From NCBI GenBank assembly GCA_900541145.1, contig UQIH01000010.1:1-64000 (forward strand): a stretch of DNA of 64,000 nucleotides, read 5' to 3'. A program made the position numbers and the translations under genes. Of the stretch, positions 52,006-60,509 are shown in pieces. This stretch comes from an uncultured Collinsella sp. Lineage in GTDB: Bacteria; Actinomycetota; Coriobacteriia; Coriobacteriales; Coriobacteriaceae. The notes under the pieces were generated by a model. The model was given only the letters and a program-made list of their open reading frames with translations. It was not told where the DNA came from and made no database searches. The number at the start of each line of letters is the position of its first letter. Position 1 is the first letter of the stretch.

Positions 52006-53163
52006 ATGGATGAGATCGTCTGCGCAAACACCGCATTCCGCTACTGGCGCTGCCCACCGCAGGTGCGTGACCTCTACCCAAGACTGCCAAGCCCAGAAGA
52101 CGGCTGGCGAGCTCTATCTCAATCGCCCTTTGTAGTCGACGTCCTTAAAACTCCGATTATTACCACAACAGTGCCCGGTGGCGTTAACTACCATTCGGGA
52201 TTACGGACAACAATCCACTGTGATGATACTTCGGGGGTGGATAGCACGCTGGAAACCGCGATGAGCTTTAGGGTTACCAATCCACTTGCGACGCTATTTA
52301 CCATGGCGCGTTTTGTATCTCCAACCGATCTTGTCCTTGCCATGTACGAATTTTGCGGATGGTTCTCAGTCTTTGAGCCCACTGCAGCAGCAGAGGCGGA
52401 ACTAGACACAGCCAATGACGCCGCCGAGAATGCAACCACCGAATCCATCTTTGACCTCGATGAAAGCCAAGACGAACCACAATGGAAACGCGTTTATGCG
52501 CGCATAAAAGTCAAAGAACAGGTAAATACGAAGGGGCCCAACGGACAAAAGAAAACGAAGGAGGCCACAAGGCTAAAGGGCACTTCGCTCTGGATGAGGA
52601 AGCCGCTCATCGAATTACACGAGCTTCATGAGTATGCCAGTAAGATGAAAAGACGAAAGTGGGGTACGAAGTTTTACAACGCAGCGCAGCTGGTGACAGG
52701 TATAGCAGCTTCTCCGCTTGAAGTTGCAGGAATTTTATTGCTATCGCTTCCTCGCTCTCGCGGCGGTGCCGGCTTTCGAAACGTTTATGTTAATGACCTT
52801 ACGCCGCTTACCGCGTCGGCGCAGAGCATTGCAGGGCAAAAAGTCTGCTACGGGGATATCGTGATCGTGAATCCAACCATAATGAAGGCAGGCATCGTGG
52901 AGATTCAGGGAGAGGTTATCCACGGATCAGGCGCCGTGCTCGACCACGATGCCAAACGCATGACGGCGCTGCAAAGTATGGGGTATGACGTCTTCCTAGT
53001 TACGCACGACATGCTTAACGATGCCGAGCAGCTTGATGCGATCGTGCGAAGTCTTTGCTCGCGCTTGGAATTGCGCTATAGGTGCAAAACTAAGGCGCAA
53101 AAGGCAACGGAAATGGAGTTACGAGCCAACGTACTATGCAACTGGCTGGAAATCGGTCGTTAG
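52006..53163 (+). CDS. Uncharacterised protein with C-terminal DUF559/Vsr-like endonuclease fold
   Basis: A 385-residue protein. The last 110 residues match the DUF559/Vsr-like PD-(D/E)xK pattern: KVCYGDIVIVNP (Asp near 284), IVEIQGEVIHGSGAVLDHDAKR (Glu of VEIQG near 300), MTALQSMGYDVFLVTHDML and a final helix. The N-terminal part (FRYWRCPPQVRDLYPRLPSP and onward) contains a variable acidic-basic linker near 130-190 and helices I cannot assign. Such proteins are common as singletons in Coriobacteria. ATG 52006 is chosen over an upstream start at 51808 because of GGGGAGA. It is the last gene before the second tRNA-Ala. It could be a toxin or nuclease of the AbiEi/Vsr type, but this is inference. 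Confidence 0.7.
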   Translation: MDEIVCANTAFRYWRCPPQVRDLYPRLPSPEDGWRALSQSPFVVDVLKTPIITTTVPGGVNYHSGLRTTIHCDDTSGVDSTLETAMSFRVTNPLATLFTMARFVSPTDLVLAMYEFCGWFSVFEPTAAAEAELDTANDAAENATTESIFDLDESQDEPQWKRVYARIKVKEQVNTKGPNGQKKTKEATRLKGTSLWMRKPLIELHELHEYASKMKRRKWGTKFYNAAQLVTGIAASPLEVAGILLLSLPRSRGGAGFRNVYVNDLTPLTASAQSIAGQKVCYGDIVIVNPTIMKAGIVEIQGEVIHGSGAVLDHDAKRMTALQSMGYDVFLVTHDMLNDAEQLDAIVRSLCSRLELRYRCKTKAQKATEMELRANVLCNWLEIGR

Positions 53164-53237
53164 ACGGGTGCCCTGCTCACTTCCGGGCGCCCTCGGTCGG
53201 CTGCCCGCGATGCCGGAAAGTTTTTCCAAAATTGTCC

Positions 53238-53266
53238 TTGCATCGCCGGGGGAGTTCCCGTATAGT
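53238..53266 (+). promoter_or_regulatory. Promoter of the second tRNA-Ala gene
   Basis: TTGCAT (53238-53243), a 17-base spacer and TATAGT (53261-53266) match the promoter at 24514-24542 in boxes, spacing and the preceding GTCC; the spacers have diverged. Confidence 0.8.
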
Positions 53267-53278
53267 ACTTCTTCGCAC

Positions 53279-53351
53279 GGGGGCGTAGCTCAGCTGGGAG
53301 AGCGCTTGACTGGCAGTCAAGAGGTCAGGGGTTCGATCCCCCTCGTCTCCA
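53279..53351 (+). tRNA. tRNA-Ala (anticodon GGC), second copy, CCA not encoded
   Basis: Identical to the tRNA at 24556 except for C instead of T in the T-arm and CCC instead of CCA after the discriminator, so the 3' CCA must be added by enzyme. From 53276 to 53337 it is identical base for base to 24553-24614. Same strand, 28.7 kb apart. Confidence 0.96.
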
Positions 53352-53366
53352 CCCGAGCATTGAATG

Positions 53367-53395
53367 AGGCTCCAACGCAAGTTGGGGCCTTTTTT
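53367..53395 (+). terminator. Terminator after the second tRNA-Ala
   Basis: AGGCTCCAAC (53367-53376) pairs with GTTGGGGCCT (53381-53390) with one wobble pair, loop GCAA, then TTTTT. Confidence 0.85.
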
Positions 53396-53426
53396 CATAT
53401 AGGCACACAAGGTCAAAGGCGGCACC

Positions 53427-55463
53427 ATGATCCTCCTGGTCGACAAGATCGAAAAAAGCTTCGGCGCGCGCGTCCTCTTTAGCGGCGCGTCCTTCCAGAT
53501 CAACCCCGGCGAGCGCTTTGCGCTCGTGGGACCCAACGGCGCCGGCAAAACCACCATGCTCAAGATCATCATGGGCATCGACAGCCCGGACGCCGGCCAG
53601 GTCCAGTACGCAAAGGACTGCCAGGTGGGCTACCTCGAGCAGGAAACCAACCTGGAGCAAAAGGACACCACCATCCTCGCCGAGGTCATGGCCGCCGCCA
53701 AGGAAATCCGCCGCATGGGCGAGCGCGCCAACGAGCTGCAGGCCCAGATCACCGAGCTCTCCGAACAGGGGAAGGACGTCGACGCGCTCCTCAACGAGTA
53801 CGGCCAAGTCCAGGACCGCTTTGAGCACCTGGGCGGCTACGAGCTCGAGAGCAACGCCCGCAAAATCCTATCCGGCCTGGGCTTTAAGGTCACCGACTTT
53901 GAGCGCCCGTGCTCCGAGTTTTCGGGCGGCTGGCAGATGCGCATCGCGCTCGCCAAGCTCTTCCTGCGCCACCCCGACCTGCTGCTTCTGGACGAGCCCA
54001 CCAACCACCTGGACCTCGAAAGCGTTCAGTGGTTGCGCGGCTTTATCGCCAACTACGACGGCGCCGTGCTCATCGTCAGCCACGACCGCGCCTTCATGGA
54101 CGCCTGCGTCGACCACGTCGCCGCGCTTGAGAACCGCCGCGTGACCACCTACACCGGCAACTACAGCAGCTACCTCAAGCAGCGCGAGGACAACCTGGAG
54201 CAGATGCGCGCCAAGCGCGCCGCCCAGGAGCGAGACATCGCCCACATGCAGGTCTTTGTCGACAAGTTCCGCTACAAGCCCACCAAGGCCGCCCAGGCCC
54301 AGGAGCGCATCCGCAAGATCGAGCAGATCAAAAAGGAGCTCGTCATCCTGCCCGAGGGCCACAAGCACATCGACTTTAAGTTCCCCGACCCGCCGCGCTC
54401 CGGCGACATGGTCGTGGGCCTCGAGGGCGTCTCCAAGTCCTACGGCGAGAAGCACATCTACAGCAATATCGACCTCAAACTCTACCGCGGCGAGCACGTG
54501 GCGCTCGTCGGCCCCAACGGCGCCGGCAAGTCCACGCTCATGAAGATCCTCGCTGGCCTGGAACCACCCACCACCGGCACCCGCGACCTTGGCACCAACG
54601 TGGGCGTGGCCTACTACGCCCAGCACGCGCTCGAAGGCATGACCGAGTCCAACACCGTCCTGCAAGAGATCGACACCGTCACGCCCAAATGGACCGTGCC
54701 GCAGCAGCGCAGCCTGCTGGGCGCCTTCCTGTTTAGCGACAACGACTCAATCGAAAAGCAGGTCCGCGTCCTTTCCGGCGGCGAGAAGGCGCGTCTGGCC
54801 CTGGCCAAGATGCTTGTGGCCCCCGAGGCGCTCCTGTGCCTGGACGAGCCCACCAACCACCTGGACATCGACTCGGTGGACATGCTCGAGAACGCCCTGC
54901 AAAACTTCCCCGGCACCATCGTGCTGATCAGCCACGACGAGCACCTGGTACGCGCCGTGGCCAACCGCGTGATCGATATCCGCGATGGCAAGGTCACGGT
55001 CTACGACGGCGACTACGACTACTACCTCTACAAGCGCGAGGACCTCGCAGCCCGCGCCGCTGCCGAAGCGGCAGGGGAGAGCGTGCCGGCCGCGGGCAAG
55101 AGCGCCAAGGCCACCAGCGCCGCTCAGGCCAGTGCCCCCGCCGCCGCTTCCAAGCCGGCCGAGGGCAAAAAGACCAAGGAGCAGAAGCGCGCCGAGGCCC
55201 AGGCCCGCGCCGCGCTCAACAAAAAGCTCAAGGGCGTGCGCAACCAACTCAAGAAGATCGAGGCAGAACTGGACAAAAAGCGCGCCCGCTATGACGAGCT
55301 TATGGAATTGATGGCAAGCGAAGAGCTTTATGCCGATCAGGACAAGTTCAACGCCGCGCTGGGGGAATATAACGGCCTTAAGCAAGAGCTGCCCAAGCTC
55401 GAGGACGAATGGCTGGAGCTTTCCACCCAGATCGAGGAGGAGACCGCGCGTGAACTCTCGTAA
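53427..55463 (+). CDS. ABC-F ATPase (Uup-like, ribosome-associated)
   Basis: A 678-residue protein with two ABC domains and no membrane segments. First cassette: GPNGAGKTTML near 35-45, FSGGWQMR near 165 and LLDEPTNHLDLES. The linker between them (KAAQAQERIRKIEQIKKEL) is the ABC-F P-site tRNA interaction motif region. Second cassette: GPNGAGKSTLM near 362, LSGGEKAR near 449, LDEPTNHLDIDS. An Ala/Lys-rich stretch (about 545-590) leads to a C-terminal coiled coil (about 595-678), as in Uup. The family acts on the ribosome in translation quality control or antibiotic protection. It begins 32 bases after the tRNA terminator. Confidence 0.92.
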   Translation: MILLVDKIEKSFGARVLFSGASFQINPGERFALVGPNGAGKTTMLKIIMGIDSPDAGQVQYAKDCQVGYLEQETNLEQKDTTILAEVMAAAKEIRRMGERANELQAQITELSEQGKDVDALLNEYGQVQDRFEHLGGYELESNARKILSGLGFKVTDFERPCSEFSGGWQMRIALAKLFLRHPDLLLLDEPTNHLDLESVQWLRGFIANYDGAVLIVSHDRAFMDACVDHVAALENRRVTTYTGNYSSYLKQREDNLEQMRAKRAAQERDIAHMQVFVDKFRYKPTKAAQAQERIRKIEQIKKELVILPEGHKHIDFKFPDPPRSGDMVVGLEGVSKSYGEKHIYSNIDLKLYRGEHVALVGPNGAGKSTLMKILAGLEPPTTGTRDLGTNVGVAYYAQHALEGMTESNTVLQEIDTVTPKWTVPQQRSLLGAFLFSDNDSIEKQVRVLSGGEKARLALAKMLVAPEALLCLDEPTNHLDIDSVDMLENALQNFPGTIVLISHDEHLVRAVANRVIDIRDGKVTVYDGDYDYYLYKREDLAARAAAEAAGESVPAAGKSAKATSAAQASAPAAASKPAEGKKTKEQKRAEAQARAALNKKLKGVRNQLKKIEAELDKKRARYDELMELMASEELYADQDKFNAALGEYNGLKQELPKLEDEWLELSTQIEEETARELS

Positions 55464-55746
55464 GGCCGCTGCCGTAGCGATGTGCATTATCGCCATCGCC
55501 TGTCGCATCTGCGGCATCTTTATGAGCGCGATGACCGTGCTGCTGTGCTTTAGCGGACTGACCGCCAAACTGCAAATCGTCGGCTTTGTCGTTGAGCTTT
55601 CGCGCGCGCTGCCGAGTGCCATCGCCGGCTATGGCGTCATCACGTCACCCTTTGGCGGTGTGTTCCGTCTGGATTACGCCATCGTGGCCGTGATTCTATT
55701 TGTGGCCGACTACCTGCTCACGCGTGCCTCGCGCCGCGTCCGCTAG
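55450..55746 (+). CDS. Small membrane protein
   Basis: A 98-residue protein with two or three hydrophobic segments (AAAVAMCIIAIACRICGIF near 6-24, a middle segment with VGFVVELSRALP, and YAIVAVILFVADYLL near the C-terminus). I do not recognise it. It starts at GTG 55450 with AGGAGG upstream, overlaps the ABC-F gene by 14 bases, and is 9 bases from the protease gene, so all three are likely coupled. Confidence 0.7.
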   Translation: MNSRKAAAVAMCIIAIACRICGIFMSAMTVLLCFSGLTAKLQIVGFVVELSRALPSAIAGYGVITSPFGGVFRLDYAIVAVILFVADYLLTRASRRVR

Positions 55747-55755
55747 GGGAGCGCC

Positions 55756-56439
55756 ATGTCCAGCAGCTACCTCATGAACCTGCTTGCCAGCGCCGCTGCC
55801 GTCATCGTCGGCATTGTCATCCACGAGAGCGCGCACGCCGCCGCGGCCTGGGCGCTCGGCGACAAGACGGTCCGCTCCCGTGGCCGCGTCTCGCTCAACC
55901 CGCTCAACCATATCGACCCGTTCGGTACCATTCTCCTACCGCTGCTGATGCTCGCGGCCGGTGGCCCGGTGTTCGCCTTTGCCAAGCCCGTGCCGGTCTA
56001 CCTCAACAACCTCAAGCACCCCAAGCGCGACGAGGTCTTGGTGAGCGCGGCCGGCCCCGCATCGAACATCGTACTGGCATGCCTTGCGGCCGCTCTCATG
56101 CACGCGACATACGGCAACCTCTACACCAGCATGTCCTTTGCCGTGGCGTCCCAAATCATGAACTTCGGTGCCACCTTTATCGTGGTCAACCTGTCGCTCG
56201 CGTTCTTTAACCTTATCCCGATCCCGCCGCTCGACGGCTCGTCGATCATCGTTCCATTCCTCAAAGGCAAGGCGCTCGCCAACTACTACCGTCTGCAGCA
56301 ATACGCCATGCCGATCCTTATCATCGTGCTGTACCTGCTGCCCATGTGGACCGGCATCGACGTAATTGGCCGCTATTTCGACGTTACCGTGTATCCGCTT
56401 GCTGAGCAGCTGCTCAACTTCGCAATCGCCGGCATCTAG
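55756..56439 (+). CDS. Site-2 protease family protein (M50)
   Basis: A 227-residue membrane metalloprotease. The zinc motif HESAHAAAAWALGD (HExxH) lies at about 23-36 in the first membrane helix and the third ligand motif FNLIPIPPLDGS at about 151-162. The middle GPASNIVLACLAAALM helix is also conserved. Small M50 proteins of this type cleave membrane-embedded regulators; the substrate is unknown. GGGGAG lies upstream of ATG 55756. It precedes scpA by 84 bases. Confidence 0.88.
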   Translation: MSSSYLMNLLASAAAVIVGIVIHESAHAAAAWALGDKTVRSRGRVSLNPLNHIDPFGTILLPLLMLAAGGPVFAFAKPVPVYLNNLKHPKRDEVLVSAAGPASNIVLACLAAALMHATYGNLYTSMSFAVASQIMNFGATFIVVNLSLAFFNLIPIPPLDGSSIIVPFLKGKALANYYRLQQYAMPILIIVLYLLPMWTGIDVIGRYFDVTVYPLAEQLLNFAIAGI

Positions 56440-56523
56440 GGTAAACTTACAGGTCGACTGCGCAAAACGGTCGCAGCATGCACCCAAACCGCGCCGCGAA
56501 GGCGCCGTCAAAGGAGGTCGAAA

Positions 56524-57333
56524 ATGTCGTATCGCGTGTCGACGCAGGTCTACAGCGGACCGTTCGACCTGCTGCTGCAGCTGGTAACCCGCCAAAAAGT
56601 AGATATCGGTGCCATCTCGATCAGCGAGGTGGCCGAGCAGTACCTTACCGAGGTCGAGCGCATCGAGGCGCTGGACCTAGATGTGGCGAGCGACTTTTTG
56701 CTGGTCGCGGCAACCCTTTTGGACATCAAGGCCGCCTCGCTGGTGCCCCAGGAGGCCCCCAGCAAATCCGTCGACGATGACGAGGACGACGAAGACCTCG
56801 AGGAACTCAGCGCGCTCGACGGCGATGCCCTGCGCGAGGTCCTGATCCAGCGCCTGATCGCCTACAAGCAGTTTAAGGGTGCGGCGGCGGCCCTTGGCGC
56901 GCGCATGCAGGCCGAGAGCCGCATGCATCCGCGCGTGGCCGGCCCCGACCCCGAGTTTTTGGGCCTTATGCCCGACTACCTGGCCGGCATTACCCTGCGC
57001 GGCCTGGCCGTCATCTGCGCCGACCTGGACGGCAAGCGCCAGACCTTCCTGCTGGAGGCCGAGCACGTGGCACCGCATCGCGTGCCGCTCGACCTGACGG
57101 TGGCCTCGGTCGACCGCTTTACCATGGCGCACCAATCCTGCACCTTCCGCGAGCTGTTGGACGGCGACGCCACGACTGAGCAGCTCGTTGTCACCTTCCT
57201 GGCCATGCTCGAGCTCGCCAAGCGCGGCTCGTTTACGCTGAGCCAGGACAAGATTTTTGGAACCATTCAAATCAACCGCGTCGAGGGCGCCGAGGCATAC
57301 GTTCCCGGCGAGGGCCCCGAGCTCACCGAATAG
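56524..57333 (+). CDS. scpA: Segregation and condensation protein A
   Basis: The kleisin of the SMC-ScpAB condensin. The 269-residue product begins YSGPFDLLLQLVTRQKVDIGAI, the family signature, with the SMC-neck-binding N-terminal helices, an acidic linker (DDDEDDEDLEELSALDGD, about 80-97) and a C-terminal winged helix (VVTFLAMLELAKRGSFTLSQ). AAAGGAGG precedes ATG 56524. scpB follows after 11 bases. Confidence 0.95.
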   Translation: MSYRVSTQVYSGPFDLLLQLVTRQKVDIGAISISEVAEQYLTEVERIEALDLDVASDFLLVAATLLDIKAASLVPQEAPSKSVDDDEDDEDLEELSALDGDALREVLIQRLIAYKQFKGAAAALGARMQAESRMHPRVAGPDPEFLGLMPDYLAGITLRGLAVICADLDGKRQTFLLEAEHVAPHRVPLDLTVASVDRFTMAHQSCTFRELLDGDATTEQLVVTFLAMLELAKRGSFTLSQDKIFGTIQINRVEGAEAYVPGEGPELTE

Positions 57334-57344
57334 GAGCGGCTACC

Positions 57345-58064
57345 ATGTCAACCCTTTCCACGCTAGAGGCAAACAGCCTCAAAGGCGCCCTCGAGGCGCT
57401 GCTGCTGGTGTCGAGCGACCCTGTGAGCGCACCCGCGCTGGCAGGTGCGCTGGATATCGCCCCGGGCGAGTGCGCGTCGCTTTTGGCCGAGCTCAAGGTT
57501 GAGTACGAGGAGGCCAACCGCGGTTTTCAGCTGCGCGAGGTCGCCGGTGGCTGGCGCCTGTTTACGCACCCCGCCTACCACGACGTGGTCGAAGCCTACG
57601 TGCTGAGCTGGGACACGCAAAAGCTGTCGCAGGCGGCCCTCGAGACCCTGGCCGTCATCGCCTACCACCAGCCCGTTACGCGCGAGGTGGTCAAGGGCAT
57701 ACGCGGCGTCAACTCCGACGGCGTCATCGCGTCGCTCGTGGACAAGGGCCTGGTGCGCGAGCTCGGTCGCGACCCCGAGCGCGGTCAGGCCATCATCTAC
57801 GGCACGACCAACGCCTTTTTGGAAAAGTTCGGCCTGCGCTCCACTCGCGACCTGCCCGATCTGGAGCAGTTTGCCCCCGACGAGCAATCGCGCCAGTTTA
57901 TCCGCGAGCGTCTGAGCGGCCGCAGCATTCAGTCCACGCTCGAGGAGCAGGCCGAGGACCTGGACGAAGAGCGCGAACTGATCGATACCGATGTTGAGGA
58001 CACCGAGGGCGAGGAGCTTCTGCCCACAGGTGTTACCTCGGAGGACATGCATGACGAGGATTAA
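57345..58064 (+). CDS. scpB: Segregation and condensation protein B
   Basis: ScpB binds the ScpA kleisin as a dimer of tandem winged-helix domains. The 239-residue product shows GALEALLLVSSDPVSAPAL, then RGFQLREVAGGWRLFTHP and LSQAALETLAVIAYHQPVTR, EVVKGIRGVNSDG and IIYGTTNAFLEKFGLRSTRD, all typical. The C-terminal 50 residues are acidic. TAGGAGCG lies upstream. Its end overlaps rluB by 14 bases. Confidence 0.95.
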   Translation: MSTLSTLEANSLKGALEALLLVSSDPVSAPALAGALDIAPGECASLLAELKVEYEEANRGFQLREVAGGWRLFTHPAYHDVVEAYVLSWDTQKLSQAALETLAVIAYHQPVTREVVKGIRGVNSDGVIASLVDKGLVRELGRDPERGQAIIYGTTNAFLEKFGLRSTRDLPDLEQFAPDEQSRQFIRERLSGRSIQSTLEEQAEDLDEERELIDTDVEDTEGEELLPTGVTSEDMHDED

Positions 58065-59022
58065 CGAAGCAGGGAAGACGCGCACTGCAAGCGCCACGGG
58101 CGCCGCAACGCCAGCGGTCGACGTCCAGCCCGTCTACCCGCACACCATGCGCCTGCAACGCTTTCTGGCGCGCGCGGGCGTGGCGAGCCGCCGCGGCTCG
58201 GAGGACCTGATGACTGCCGGCCGCGTGACCGTCAACGGCCAGATCGCGACCGAGCTGGGCACCAAGGTCGATGTGGACCGCGACCATATCGAGGTCGACG
58301 GCATGCCCGTCAAGCTCAACCAGGGCGCCGTGTACCTGATGCTCTACAAGCCGACCGGCTACCTCACCACCATGAGCGATCCTCAGGAGCGCCCTTGTGT
58401 GGCCGACCTGGTCCCGCGCGACCGCTTTCCGGGACTCTTCCCGGTGGGTCGCCTGGACCGCGACACCACGGGCCTCTTGCTCTTCACCACCGACGGCGAC
58501 CTCTCGCAGGACCTGCTACACCCCAGCAAGCACGTCTACAAGACCTACCAGGCGCTCGTGGACGGCAGTCTGTCCGACCGCGATCTTGCACCACTCCGCC
58601 GTGGCATCGAGCTCGATGACGGCCTATGTCAGCCGGCGATCTGCCGCATCATCGACGCGCGCGAAGCCGAGGCCGTGGCTCCGCAAGGTATCAAGCCTGG
58701 CACCACCGCCGTGGAGGTCATCATCCGCGAGGGCCGCAAGAACCAGGTCAAGCGCATGCTGAGCAAGATCCACCACCCGGTGATCCGCCTGCACCGCTGC
58801 AACTTTGCCGGCCTGGAGCTCAAGGATGTGGCCAAGGGCTCGTGGCGCGAGCTCACCGACCGCGAGGTGCAGATCCTCAAGGACGGCGGCATCCCGCCCA
58901 AGCAGGCCAGCTCCAAGCGCGGCGCCGCGCCGGCGACTAACACCGCGAGTCGCACGCGTCACCACGGCAGCCACGGCTCCGCGCCCAAGCGCAACACCTA
59001 CCGTGAGCGCTACACGAGCTAG
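58051..59022 (+). CDS. rluB: 23S rRNA pseudouridine synthase, RluB type
   Basis: A 323-residue RsuA/RluB-family enzyme that isomerises a uridine in 23S rRNA (U2605 in the E. coli enzyme). An S4 RNA-binding domain (MRLQRFLARAGVASRRGSED at about 31-50) precedes the catalytic domain with VGRLDRDTTGLLLFTTDG (catalytic Asp) and EGRKNQVKRMLSKIHHPV. The C-terminal 40 residues are basic and low-complexity (TASRTRHHGSHGSAPKRNT), probably binding rRNA. ATG 58051 has GGAGG six bases upstream, inside the end of scpB. It follows scpAB, as in many Gram-positive bacteria. Confidence 0.92.
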   Translation: MTRINEAGKTRTASATGAATPAVDVQPVYPHTMRLQRFLARAGVASRRGSEDLMTAGRVTVNGQIATELGTKVDVDRDHIEVDGMPVKLNQGAVYLMLYKPTGYLTTMSDPQERPCVADLVPRDRFPGLFPVGRLDRDTTGLLLFTTDGDLSQDLLHPSKHVYKTYQALVDGSLSDRDLAPLRRGIELDDGLCQPAICRIIDAREAEAVAPQGIKPGTTAVEVIIREGRKNQVKRMLSKIHHPVIRLHRCNFAGLELKDVAKGSWRELTDREVQILKDGGIPPKQASSKRGAAPATNTASRTRHHGSHGSAPKRNTYRERYTS

Positions 59023-59088
59023 GCAACCCGCCAAGCCGCAGCGCCAGCGTCCCATACCAGCACGTCAACCACCGAAAGGAAGCATTGC

Positions 59089-59775
59089 ATGATCGTCGCC
59101 ATCGACGGCCCCGCCGGTTCCGGCAAGTCCACCATCGCCAAGGAGATTGCCCGCCAGCTGGGCTTTAACAAGCTCGACACGGGCGCCATGTATCGCGCCG
59201 TCACCTTCGCCGCGCTCGATCGCGGCATCGACCTGGACGACGAGGCGGCCATCGACGCCCTCGCCGAGCAGATCGAGATCCGCTTTACCAACGGCACCGG
59301 CGAGGACACGCGCCTGTCCATCGACGGCAAGGACGCCTCGGCTGCCATCCGCACCCCGCAGGTCGACGCCAACGTGTCCAAGGTCTCGGCCTACCCGGGC
59401 GTGCGCGCCGCCATGCTCATCCACCAGCGCCGCGCCGCCGAGGACCGCGACATTGTCGCCGAAGGTCGCGACATCGGAACCGTCGTGTTCCCCAACGCGC
59501 AGGTCAAGGTATTCCTGACCGCCGACCCGCGCGAGCGCGCCCGTCGCCGCGTGCTGCAGCGCCACCAAAACGACGCCCAGCCGCTCACCGAAGAGCAGCT
59601 CGAGACCGAGGTCGACGAGACCCTCGACGCCCTCAAGCAGCGTGATAAGCTCGACAGCAGCCGCGAGGTCGCACCGCTTGTTCCCGCCGAGGACGCCGCG
59701 CACGTCGACTCCACCGCCCACACCATCGATGAGGTCGTCTCGATAATCGAGGACCTCATCAACCAAAGGAGGTAG
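59089..59775 (+). CDS. cmk: Cytidylate kinase
   Basis: Phosphorylates CMP and dCMP. The 228-residue product has the P-loop IDGPAGSGKSTIAKEIA (about 5-21), LDTGAMYRAVT near 28, AEGRDIGTVVFPNA near 125 and the lid region TADPRERARRR. GAAAGGA lies upstream of ATG 59089. plsC follows 3 bases after the stop. Confidence 0.96.
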   Translation: MIVAIDGPAGSGKSTIAKEIARQLGFNKLDTGAMYRAVTFAALDRGIDLDDEAAIDALAEQIEIRFTNGTGEDTRLSIDGKDASAAIRTPQVDANVSKVSAYPGVRAAMLIHQRRAAEDRDIVAEGRDIGTVVFPNAQVKVFLTADPRERARRRVLQRHQNDAQPLTEEQLETEVDETLDALKQRDKLDSSREVAPLVPAEDAAHVDSTAHTIDEVVSIIEDLINQRR

Positions 59776-59778
59776 CCC

Positions 59779-60507
59779 ATGCGCCTGTTTAAGCAGACGC
59801 CCGAGGATTACTACAACGCCCCCTACGACGAGTTTCCGGCGCTCATCCGCGGCACTGTCGCCGTAGTCATGGGCATCCTGTGGGTCTTCTCCAAGCTCAT
59901 GTGGCGCTGGAAGGTCGAGGACAGCGACCTGCTCTTTGAGCGCCAGGAAGGCCGCGGCAGCGTGGTCATCTGCAACCACACCTCGATGGCCGAGCTGCTG
60001 GCCGTGGAGACGGCGTTGTTCTTTGGCGGCCGCCGCATTCGCCCCATCTTTAAGTCCGAGTTTGCCAAGAGCAAGATCGTACGCTGGGCCTTTAGCCGCG
60101 TGGGCGGCATTCCCGTCGAGCGCGGCACCGCCGACATGAAGTGCCTGCGCGCCGCCCAGCATGCGCTGCAACGCGGCGAGGACGTCTTGATCTTCCCCGA
60201 GGGCACGCGCATCCGCTCGCGCGAGATCAAGCCCGAGGTCCACGGAGGCTTTGCGCTCATCGCCCAGATGGGCAAGGCACCCGTCAACCCGCTCGCCATC
60301 TGCGGCTGGTCCGATATCACGCCTGTGGGCAAAAAGCTCATGCGCCCCAAAAAGTGCTGGATCCGCGCTGGCAAGGCCATTTCGCTTTCCGATGCACCGG
60401 CCGAGCTCAAGCGCAAGGAGCGCCTGGCTTGGTTTGAGTCCGAAGCCATGAGTCGCGTCTACGCCATGCGCGATGACCTGTGCGCCGAGCATCCTGGCAG
60501 GTTCTAG
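59779..60507 (+). CDS. plsC: 1-acyl-sn-glycerol-3-phosphate acyltransferase
   Basis: Makes phosphatidic acid from lysophosphatidic acid at the membrane. The 242-residue product has a hydrophobic segment (GTVAVVMGILWVFSKLM, about 31-47) and the LPLAT motifs: NHTSMAELLAVE near 70, GGIPVERGTADM near 112 and FPEGTRIRS near 139. The catalytic box is normally HX4D; here it reads H-TSMA-E, with Glu for Asp, which is unusual and worth noting. AAAGGAGG overlaps the cmk stop, so the two genes are coupled. ispH starts 3 bases after its end. Confidence 0.9.
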   Translation: MRLFKQTPEDYYNAPYDEFPALIRGTVAVVMGILWVFSKLMWRWKVEDSDLLFERQEGRGSVVICNHTSMAELLAVETALFFGGRRIRPIFKSEFAKSKIVRWAFSRVGGIPVERGTADMKCLRAAQHALQRGEDVLIFPEGTRIRSREIKPEVHGGFALIAQMGKAPVNPLAICGWSDITPVGKKLMRPKKCWIRAGKAISLSDAPAELKRKERLAWFESEAMSRVYAMRDDLCAEHPGRF

Positions 60508-60509
60508 CC

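Noticed and set aside
24553..53354. Prophage or integrative conjugative element between the tRNA genes
   Set aside because: No integrase, excisionase, relaxase, terminase or structural phage gene is present.
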